A stretch of 13,320 nt of DNA from positions 1-13,320 of the forward strand of contig CAJUKR010000045.1 of assembly GCA_910587025.1 (NCBI GenBank), written 5' to 3'. This DNA is from an uncultured Christensenellaceae bacterium. Its GTDB lineage: Bacteria > Bacillota > Clostridia > Christensenellales > Pumilibacteraceae. This document shows, piece by piece, positions 7,697 to 13,320 of the stretch. Below the pieces are notes generated by a model. It did no database searches, was not told the origin of the DNA, and saw only the letters and a list, made by a program, of their open reading frames with translations. Both the position numbers and the translations under genes were made by a program. Numbering within the stretch: position 1 is the stretch's first letter; each line of letters opens with the position of its first letter.

Positions 7697-10024
7697 TCAT
7701 CTGTCTATTTTTCTTTTACGTCGTACCGCTATTATAATTATTATCGCGATCGCAACAATGACGGCGGCGGCGACGATAAACATGATCACCTGATACCAAC
7801 CCGCCTCCGTGTGCTTCAGATATTCGGTTTTGACATAGCATGTGGTAGTCGCGCCCGTTTCTTCGTCGCTGATGTATGTTATTTTCGTGAATTCGTTGCT
7901 GTGCAGGAATGCTTCTTCGAGCTGTACCGGTGTGCCGTCCGCGACGGTGCCGAGCTTCGCGCTTTCGTCCGCGGCATAATATGTTTCGACTTCCTTGCCG
8001 TCCGAGCGGATAACCGCGTCGGGGACTATCTGTTTGTGTTCGCCGCCCGTGGATCCGTTGATAGCCACGCTTGTCCGAAGCACATAGCCGGCATAGGTGT
8101 TGTCGCCTATCGCAAACGCTATTCTGCACCATACCTGTCCGTTCGAATCCTTATAATCGCGAACGAAGGGGAGAATGGCGTGGCTCGATCCGAGCGTCGC
8201 CGTACCGAGATGCGGCGAGTCTACGGTGGGGAATTTATAAATCGGCGCGGAACTTACCGGCATACACAGATCCTCCGCGTACAGATTTTCGAGAGGTCTT
8301 GTGTCGGACAGATTTTTCGCATTTACGAAGCCGTACGTTATCCTCGGCGACGTATCGACGAGCGCGTAATAATAATCTGTGCCCGCGTATTTGCCGAGAA
8401 CGATCACGTTTACGCCGCGCGCTGCCGAAAGCCCGACGGTAGACGGCATTTCCGTAGGCACGCCGTATATGCCCGTGACTGCGGTCGTAAGCCTGTAATC
8501 GGGCGTATACGAGGAGAAATTCGGTTGAGAGGTGTTGACGGAGTTTACGAAACTCGCATAGTCGTCGGGATTATCCGCCATGTCCGCGCCCGAAACCGAT
8601 CGCGGTATGATCTCGTTCGAACAGCTCTGAGAGCTTACGGAGATTATATCGCCGAAACCGACGGACGAATGCCCGGTCATTTTCGTCATGGACAAAGCGA
8701 TCTCGCTTATGTCCGATTTTTCGTAAAAGGGAGTTGCGTCGTCATTCGCGTATATGCCGTCCGACGCCGAACGGAATACGTTTCCCGCATTGTCTGCGGC
8801 AAGGTCGGTGAATTCGCCCGCGCCGAGAACGGCGTCGAACGCGCTTAAAGATTTGTCGTATCTGCGCACGCTTCCGTCGTCCATCATTACGTATATATCG
8901 CCGCGCGACGTGGTTTCCACGCTTTTTACTCCGGTGAGAATATTGTCAGTTGCGGTAGAAAGCAGACGTCCTTCGTCGGTCACCGCGTATATCGCATTGC
9001 CTGTTATGTCGGACAGATCGACTTTTATTTCACCGAAATATTCGACGTTGTTTTCGAATGTGATTTCTCCCGTTTTTGCGAGCGTTTTGTCGTATATCAG
9101 CACTCTGTCGTAAGACGCCACGAAAACCGTGCCGTCATAGCCGATCGCAATACCCGCGGGCTGTTCGGTTACCGTTTGGTACGATGCGCTTTCTCCGATT
9201 ATCTCGACGCGGTCGTTACCGTAGTCGGCAAACGCCGCAAAATCTCCGCGCGCCGCCACCGAAATTTTTTCCGCGGCGCAAAGTACGGTCGTATTTCCTT
9301 CGGGCGAGAATGTGCATACTTTACCCGATCTGGTCGTGAAATAGAGTTTTTCGCCGTCCGAAGCGAGGGAAGTGATCCCGCCGATCTCAAACCCTCTCGT
9401 GCGTCCTATGCGGTACAGAGAGTAAGACGTTGCATAGTAAATAGTGTCTTCGCTTTCGACGTAAGCCATTGCCGTTATGTCGCCGTCGGTGCGGATTTCG
9501 CGTCTTATCAATGTTCTCGGTTTATCGCCGTCCGAAAGATCGTAAGCGTAAACCGATGTTCTCCCGTCCGTTCTTTCCGCGACGTACAGCGTGTCGCCGT
9601 GAGCCGTTCCGCCCGTAAATTCCGCTCCTTGAGTAGGGGTGACGAACGTACGGTCTTCGTCGCCGTAAATGTATACGGCGTCGCGGGCGACTTCTCCCGC
9701 AACGCTTCCCGCGAACACGAAACCGTCGTATTTGTCGGTATATATCTTTCCGTCCGAAACGGCAAGACCTTTCGCTCCCGAGCCGTCGGTTATGTATTCG
9801 ATCCCGTCCGAAATTTCGGCGACCCTTCCGCGCTCGGTCAGAACGTAAAGTTCGTTTCCGTCGGCGGCTACCGCTATCGGGCTCGACATTATATAATCGT
9901 AAGAGAGCCGCCCGTCCGTTTCTGCGGCGTACGACGAAATACCGACTGATCTTATCGGTAAAAGGCAGGCGGCAACGATGACTGCCGCAGAAATTATCGG
10001 CAAAAGTTTTGCAGAAATCTTCAT
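7697..10024 (-). CDS. Surface-anchored beta-propeller protein with SH3-like modules
   Basis: A 775-residue exported protein of unknown function. Residues 1-33 are a signal sequence with a hydrophobic core (7-25); cleavage is likely near SYAA/ET (31-36). A VAAC at 17-20 could be a lipobox, but the residues after it are hydrophobic, so lipidation is less likely. Residues about 45-430 hold ten or so short repeats of the type 'sIAvadDGnlYVlt..GrV..i' typical of NHL/PQQ-like beta-propellers, for example at 49-71, 217-240, 288-311 and 368-390. A linker (430-515) rich in Ser and Asn follows. Three SH3b-like modules come next at about 516-572, 585-654 and 668-737. A membrane helix (744-767) and an RRKRKIDR tail anchor it with the bulk outside the cell. 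ATG at 10024 is the only start that keeps the signal sequence. There is no Shine-Dalgarno sequence. It is a single-gene unit, convergent with gltX and divergent from the Ppx gene. Confidence 0.88.
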   Translation of the reverse strand: MKISAKLLPIISAAVIVAACLLPIRSVGISSYAAETDGRLSYDYIMSSPIAVAADGNELYVLTERGRVAEISDGIEYITDGSGAKGLAVSDGKIYTDKYDGFVFAGSVAGEVARDAVYIYGDEDRTFVTPTQGAEFTGGTAHGDTLYVAERTDGRTSVYAYDLSDGDKPRTLIRREIRTDGDITAMAYVESEDTIYYATSYSLYRIGRTRGFEIGGITSLASDGEKLYFTTRSGKVCTFSPEGNTTVLCAAEKISVAARGDFAAFADYGNDRVEIIGESASYQTVTEQPAGIAIGYDGTVFVASYDRVLIYDKTLAKTGEITFENNVEYFGEIKVDLSDITGNAIYAVTDEGRLLSTATDNILTGVKSVETTSRGDIYVMMDDGSVRRYDKSLSAFDAVLGAGEFTDLAADNAGNVFRSASDGIYANDDATPFYEKSDISEIALSMTKMTGHSSVGFGDIISVSSQSCSNEIIPRSVSGADMADNPDDYASFVNSVNTSQPNFSSYTPDYRLTTAVTGIYGVPTEMPSTVGLSAARGVNVIVLGKYAGTDYYYALVDTSPRITYGFVNAKNLSDTRPLENLYAEDLCMPVSSAPIYKFPTVDSPHLGTATLGSSHAILPFVRDYKDSNGQVWCRIAFAIGDNTYAGYVLRTSVAINGSTGGEHKQIVPDAVIRSDGKEVETYYAADESAKLGTVADGTPVQLEEAFLHSNEFTKITYISDEETGATTTCYVKTEYLKHTEAGWYQVIMFIVAAAVIVAIAIIIIIAVRRKRKIDR

Positions 10025-10031
10025 CTTTCTA

Positions 10032-10060
10032 ATTATAGCCTAAAAAACGACCAAAGTAAA
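10032..10060 (-). promoter_or_regulatory. Promoter of the surface-protein gene
   Basis: On the minus strand TTTACT (10060-10055) is followed after 17 bases by a consensus TATAAT (10037-10032). The start of transcription is predicted at about 10025, one base before the ATG at 10024-10022, which would give a leaderless or nearly leaderless mRNA. Confidence 0.65.
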
Positions 10061-10101
10061 CAAAAATACAAAATATCTGCAAAGAAATTTTCAAAAAGGT
10101 A

Positions 10102-10130
10102 TTTACATTGTGAAAATTTTGTGATATAAT
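10102..10130 (+). promoter_or_regulatory. Promoter P1 of the ppx-maf-mreB-like operon
   Basis: TTTACA (10102-10107) is followed after 17 bases by TATAAT (10125-10130), with a TGA just before the -10 making an extended -10 (TGnTATAAT). It is the best promoter in the window. The predicted start is near 10137, giving a leader of about 57 bases. Confidence 0.75.
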
Positions 10131-10157
10131 TACATTGGTTATTCGTGAAAATATAAT
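10129..10157 (+). promoter_or_regulatory. Promoter P2, overlapping copy downstream of P1
   Basis: ATTACA (10129-10134) is followed after 17 bases by TATAAT (10152-10157). Its predicted start is near 10164. The -35 lies inside the initially transcribed region of P1, and both -35 regions carry the same TTACATTG (10103-10110 and 10130-10137). Confidence 0.45.
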
Positions 10158-10183
10158 CGCTACAATAATTTATTTGCTTTAAT

Positions 10184-10189
10184 AAGGAG
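10184..10189 (+). promoter_or_regulatory. Ribosome binding site of the Ppx/GppA-HD gene
   Basis: AAGGAG lies 4 bases before ATG at 10194. It contrasts with the two other operon-leading starts at 600 and 10024, which have none. Confidence 0.8.
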
Positions 10190-10193
10190 TTAT

Positions 10194-11720
10194 ATGGAAA
10201 AAATTGCCGTAATTGACATGGGCAGCAATTCAGCAAAGCTTATACTTGCCTATGTTCTTGAGGATGGACACAACGACGGACACTTCGTTGTTTTCGACGA
10301 ACTTCGCGAAACGGTCAGGCTCGGTCAGGATATGGAGCGTGATGGATACATAAAACCGTCGAGAATAGCTCAAGCGGTCAAAACGCTCAAGATGTTCAAA
10401 AAACTCTGCGACACAAACAATGTCGATAAGATTTACGCGGTGGCTACCAACGCCATTCGCAGAGCGAAAAATCAGAAGAGTTTCCTCGAAGAAGTTAATT
10501 CCACTTGCGGCTTCAAACTTCGCGTGCTTACGGAAGAAGAGGAAGCCATGATGATCTATCACGGCGTTATAAATTCGCTCGACTGTCCGAAAGGCGTGAT
10601 AATAGATCTCAGCGGAAGCAGTCTTCAGCTCATACAGTATAACAGACGTAACGTACTCAACCGCGCAACGCTCCCGTTCGGAGCTATAACTCTGAGCGAT
10701 CTGTTTAACGACGGCACGCACGCGCCCGAGGAGTCGGCGGCTCTTATCGAAGAATACGTCACGAATCAACTGTCGGAAATACCGTGGTTGAAAGAGATCG
10801 AACCCGACGTGCAGATGATAGGCGTGGGCGGGTCTTTCCGCAATCTCGCAACCATAAGTCAGCGGCTCAGACGTTATCCGCTTTCGGTGATCCATAATTA
10901 CGGCATCGGAAAAGAAGAATTTGCGAATATTTACGATACGATCAAGGTTTTGCCCGTGGACAAGCGCGCCAAGATAAAGGGGCTTAACGAAGAGCGCGCG
11001 GACATATTCGTTTCCGCGCTTGCTACGATGAAATCGTTTTTCGACTGCAGTCCGTTCGAGAAGATGATCATTTCCGCGTCCGGTCTGCGTGAGGGCATTA
11101 TGTTCAATCACGCCGTGCCGACTACGGCGGAAAAGCCGATCAGCGATATAGTCGCTCATTCCGTATATACGCAGCTTCATTATTGCGACCAGAATATCAA
11201 GCATTGCGAAAAGGTCTGCAATCTGTCGATAATGCTGTACAAACAGCTCCGCGTGCTTCATAAATTGCCGAGAATGTACGTCAAAGTCCTTCGCGTCGCG
11301 GCGCTCATGCACGACGTCGGTTCGCGTCTGAAATATTATGCTCACAATAAGCATTCGTTCTATTTCATACTGAACTCGACGTTATACGGGCTTTCTCACC
11401 GCGATCTGCTTCTGGCGGCTTTCGTGGCTCAGGGACATCATACAAACGAATTCAGTATGCAGGAATGGTCGAAATACAAGGACGTGCTTCAGGAAGAAGA
11501 TTTGTCCGCGGTCATGAAACTTGCGGTGATACTCCGCATAGCGGAATCGCTCGACCGTTCTATGAGCGGCGGCATAAAGTCTATCAACTGCGACGTTCTC
11601 GGCGATTCCGTTATAATGAAGACGGAAGCGGACGGTGATTGTTCGCTCGAGATCAAAGACGCACTCACGGCGCGCGCGGAGTTCGCAAAGGCGTACTCCA
11701 AAAACCTGGATATACTTTGA
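10194..11720 (+). CDS. Ppx/GppA-family phosphatase-like protein with C-terminal HD domain
   Basis: A 508-residue cytoplasmic protein with the Ppx/GppA fold (exopolyphosphatase or pppGpp phosphatase). Family landmarks are AVIDMGSNSAKLIL (5-18, with Asp8), AVATNAIRRAKN (82-93), EEEEA (114-118, with the likely catalytic Glu117), VGGSFRNLA (211-219) and SASGLREGIM (294-303). The second phosphate loop is odd: the family DIGGGSTE reads DLSGSSLQ (138-145), keeping Asp138 but losing two glycines and changing the Glu to Gln145. The C-terminal domain (about 315-508) has a complete-looking HD set: His337, His373-Asp374, His387, His415-His416 and Asp454. Either the polyphosphatase activity is altered or the HD site does the chemistry; the sequence cannot decide. 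It is the first gene of an operon with maf and the MreB-like gene, and its stop is 1 base from the maf start. Confidence 0.88.
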   Translation: MEKIAVIDMGSNSAKLILAYVLEDGHNDGHFVVFDELRETVRLGQDMERDGYIKPSRIAQAVKTLKMFKKLCDTNNVDKIYAVATNAIRRAKNQKSFLEEVNSTCGFKLRVLTEEEEAMMIYHGVINSLDCPKGVIIDLSGSSLQLIQYNRRNVLNRATLPFGAITLSDLFNDGTHAPEESAALIEEYVTNQLSEIPWLKEIEPDVQMIGVGGSFRNLATISQRLRRYPLSVIHNYGIGKEEFANIYDTIKVLPVDKRAKIKGLNEERADIFVSALATMKSFFDCSPFEKMIISASGLREGIMFNHAVPTTAEKPISDIVAHSVYTQLHYCDQNIKHCEKVCNLSIMLYKQLRVLHKLPRMYVKVLRVAALMHDVGSRLKYYAHNKHSFYFILNSTLYGLSHRDLLLAAFVAQGHHTNEFSMQEWSKYKDVLQEEDLSAVMKLAVILRIAESLDRSMSGGIKSINCDVLGDSVIMKTEADGDCSLEIKDALTARAEFAKAYSKNLDIL

Positions 11721-11721
11721 T

Positions 11722-12270
11722 ATGAAACTGACGCTTGCGTCGGCGTCGCCGAGAAGGGCTGAACTTATCAAAAAAATCCCGTGGCTGGAAGTGACCGTGC
11801 TTCCTTCGGGAGCCGAAGAGTATACGGACAAGTCGGATCCGAAAGACGCCGTTATCGATCTTGCGACGCAGAAAGCGTTTGCAGTCGATGCGCCGGGGCT
11901 CGTGCTCGGCGCGGACACGATGGTCGTTGCGGACGGGAAGCGGCTCGGTAAACCGCATTCGCCCGAGCAGGCGAGGGAAATGTTCGCTCTTCTTTGCGGC
12001 AGGACGCATTCGGTGATTACCGGCGTATGTCTGCGACTCGGGAAGCGGTACGAAACGGCGTGCGAGGAAACGTTTGTCGATTTCGGCGAATACGACGGGA
12101 AAATCGTGGAAAACTATATTGCGAGCGGGAAACCGTTTGATAAAGCGGGCGGGTACGGTATTCAGGACGAGGAACTCGCGCCGATGATAAAAGGAATTAC
12201 CGGAGATTACGACAACGTTGTCGGACTGCCTACGCGGCTGGTCGAAACGCTTGCGGAGAATTTTACATGA
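11722..12270 (+). CDS. maf: Maf family nucleotide pyrophosphatase
   Basis: A 182-residue Maf/YhdE-type enzyme, which removes pyrophosphate from non-canonical or excess nucleotides (dTTP, UTP or modified forms) and is linked to septum formation in Bacillus. Motifs are ASASPRR (6-12), GADTMVVADGKRLGKP (about 63-78, with the catalytic Asp), GRTHSVITGV and DKAGGYGIQD; the last fits the dTTP/UTP-acting group. It ends with GDYDNVVGLPTRLV as expected, and length is normal. The frame is open further upstream, but ATG at 11722 gives the conserved N-terminus MKLTLASASPRR. It has no clear Shine-Dalgarno sequence and starts 1 base after the Ppx stop, so translation is probably coupled. The stop overlaps the next start (ATGA). 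Maf directly upstream of mreB is a common gene order. Confidence 0.95.
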   Translation: MKLTLASASPRRAELIKKIPWLEVTVLPSGAEEYTDKSDPKDAVIDLATQKAFAVDAPGLVLGADTMVVADGKRLGKPHSPEQAREMFALLCGRTHSVITGVCLRLGKRYETACEETFVDFGEYDGKIVENYIASGKPFDKAGGYGIQDEELAPMIKGITGDYDNVVGLPTRLVETLAENFT

Positions 12271-13274
12271 CAGAAGAACTTGCCATCGTTATAGGGACTT
12301 CGAATACGGGCATATATATGCCTGGTAACGGTATCGTACTTTACGAGCCGACCAAGATCGCGTACAACGGCGATCCCAAGCTCGGTAAAGTTCGTGCGGT
12401 CGGTCACGAAGCGGCGGCTATGACGGGGAAAGCGCCGGAAAGCACGGTGCTTTCTTTTCCTGTTTCCGACGGGTTCATAACCGATCCCGACTCCTGTCGC
12501 GATATGCTGTACGAGTTTCTTTGCCGCGTTTTGCGTCCGAGACTGTTCGCCCCGAAACTTCGCGTAATTGCAGGTGTTCCGACGGGTATGACGATCGAAG
12601 AACACAGGATCTACGACGATGTTTTCGCAAAGGTCGGTATACGCGACGCGATGACGATCGAGAATATCATGCTGTCCGCAGTCGGTATAGATCTTCCCGT
12701 ACACGCTCATAAGGTCAGTCTGATTGCGAATATCGGCGGAGGAATAACCGAAGTCGCGGCGTTGTCGCTCGGCGGCATAGTCAAAGCCTGCGGCATAAAT
12801 ATCGGCGGAGGAATGATCGATCGCGCTTTGTGCGATTATATTCTCGGCAAATATAATTTCAAGATCGGTCCGATCACTGCGTCGCACGTAAAAGAAGAGA
12901 TCGGAAGTCTTTATTCCAACGATCTTACTACGATGCCGGTGACGGGCACGGACGTGTCGCGTCGCGCGCCCACGGTAATAAACATAAAAGCGACGGACGT
13001 AATGGATTCCGTAATGCCGTACTATCTGCGTATCGCAGACGCGGTGGAGAGCATAATAAAATCGCTCCCGCCCGAGTCCTCTTCGGATATTACCGTCGAC
13101 GGTCTGTATCTGACGGGCGGCGGCAGTAAGATCCCCGGACTGGATAAACTTCTTTCGGACAGATTGCATATACCCGTGACAGTTCATCCCGATGCGGAGT
13201 ACGCCGCGCTTCTGGGCGGCGGAAAACTGTTGTCGAACGCCGTTCTTCTGAATGAAATTCTGAGCAGAAAATAA
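12267..13274 (+). CDS. MreB/Mbl-family actin homologue with degenerate ATPase site
   Basis: A 335-residue bacterial actin of the MreB family, whose members form membrane-bound filaments that steer cell-wall synthesis. Family segments are GTSNTGIY (10-17), NGIVLYEPTKIA (21-32), AVGHEAAAMTGKAP (44-57), SDGFITD (67-73), GVPTGMT (103-109), GGGITEVAALSLGGIV (157-172), KEEIGSL (209-215) and LTGGGS (282-287). A Leu93-Phe94 pair sits where Thermotoga MreB has its membrane-insertion loop. Three acidic active-site residues are replaced: the loop-1 Asp is Val8 (IVIGTSNT), the Glu of the IEEP motif is Asn133 (IENI), and the loop-2 Asp is Asn155 (ANIGGG). The Thr after the GGG is Ile160. It should bind the membrane and perhaps nucleotide but probably not hydrolyse ATP. 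The start overlaps the maf stop; GGAG (12255-12258) lies 8 bases upstream. Bases 13275-13320 hold no clear gene. Confidence 0.9.
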   Translation: MTEELAIVIGTSNTGIYMPGNGIVLYEPTKIAYNGDPKLGKVRAVGHEAAAMTGKAPESTVLSFPVSDGFITDPDSCRDMLYEFLCRVLRPRLFAPKLRVIAGVPTGMTIEEHRIYDDVFAKVGIRDAMTIENIMLSAVGIDLPVHAHKVSLIANIGGGITEVAALSLGGIVKACGINIGGGMIDRALCDYILGKYNFKIGPITASHVKEEIGSLYSNDLTTMPVTGTDVSRRAPTVINIKATDVMDSVMPYYLRIADAVESIIKSLPPESSSDITVDGLYLTGGGSKIPGLDKLLSDRLHIPVTVHPDAEYAALLGGGKLLSNAVLLNEILSRK

Positions 13275-13320
13275 TATTAAACGACATGACCGAATATAAT
13301 TAAAACGAATCGACAAGGTT

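Noticed and set aside
7691..8848. A 385-codon plus-strand open frame inside the surface-protein gene
   Set aside because: It begins in the terminator arm, has no ribosome binding site and is Arg/Tyr-rich. The minus-strand reading has a signal sequence, repeats and a membrane anchor.
10230..11354. A 374-codon open frame on the minus strand inside the Ppx/GppA gene, and similar ones opposite the amidohydrolase (867-1877) and the MreB-like gene (12207-13316)
   Set aside because: Each lies fully opposite a gene with recognisable motifs and has no motif or ribosome binding site of its own.
11635..11721. A 29-codon N-terminal extension of Maf
   Set aside because: It runs inside the end of the Ppx gene with Arg-rich, unconserved residues. 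Maf proteins begin at the MKLTLASASPRR segment.
13275..13320. A TATAAT at 13295-13300 and a short ATG frame after the MreB-like gene
   Set aside because: No -35 lies at a proper distance, and the ATG at 13286 meets a stop after five codons. Nothing there can be called.
1..13320. Search for tRNA/rRNA genes, CRISPR arrays, insertion sequences or prophage genes
   Set aside because: I saw no repeat array, transposase, integrase or tRNA-like cloverleaf, and the space between genes is too small for most of these.

Overview
The window looks like chromosomal core DNA of a Gram-positive-type bacterium, most likely Bacillota (Clostridia), possibly an uncultured gut lineage. The evidence is indirect: a Clostridia-style HD phosphohydrolase, a DUF624/YesL-like membrane protein, a Ppx/GppA protein with an extra HD domain, sigma-A-like promoters, AGGAGG-type ribosome binding sites, and mid-range GC content with many ATA codons. 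I see no mobile element, CRISPR array, rRNA or tRNA gene. Coding density is very high and no gap exceeds about 200 bases.

Layout. (1) Positions 1-402, minus strand: the N-terminal part of an MgtE-type magnesium transporter, running off the left edge, with its own promoter. (2) Positions 600-7638, plus strand: a tight six-gene block made of an M20D amidohydrolase, a six-helix membrane protein with a charged tail, a TPR-type alpha-solenoid protein, a HEAT-like alpha-solenoid protein, an HD-domain phosphohydrolase, and glutamyl-tRNA synthetase (gltX). Three of these genes are joined by 4-base start/stop overlaps, so they are probably one transcription unit. (3) A perfect 17-bp inverted repeat at 7647-7692 separates gltX from a convergent gene and can terminate both transcripts. 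(4) Positions 7697-10024, minus strand: a secreted or surface protein with a beta-propeller, three SH3-like modules and a C-terminal membrane anchor. (5) A 169-bp divergent promoter region. (6) Positions 10194-13274, plus strand: a Ppx/GppA-HD protein, Maf (nucleotide pyrophosphatase, septum-associated) and an MreB-family actin homologue, joined by a 1-base gap and a 4-base overlap. Maf next to MreB is the classic cell-shape/division neighbourhood.

The most unusual content is in region 6. The MreB-family protein keeps the glycine loops, the TGGGS motif and the hydrophobic Leu-Phe membrane-insertion pair. It has lost all three acidic active-site residues expected from MreB (Asp to Val8, Glu to Asn133, Asp to Asn155), which suggests a membrane-bound actin homologue that does not hydrolyse ATP. 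The Ppx/GppA protein in the same operon has a degraded second phosphate loop but an apparently intact HD site. Two genes in the window (amidohydrolase at 600, surface protein at 10024) each have a -10 hexamer exactly 7 bases before the start codon and no Shine-Dalgarno sequence, so both are candidate leaderless transcripts. All family assignments were made by reading motifs, without database searches.
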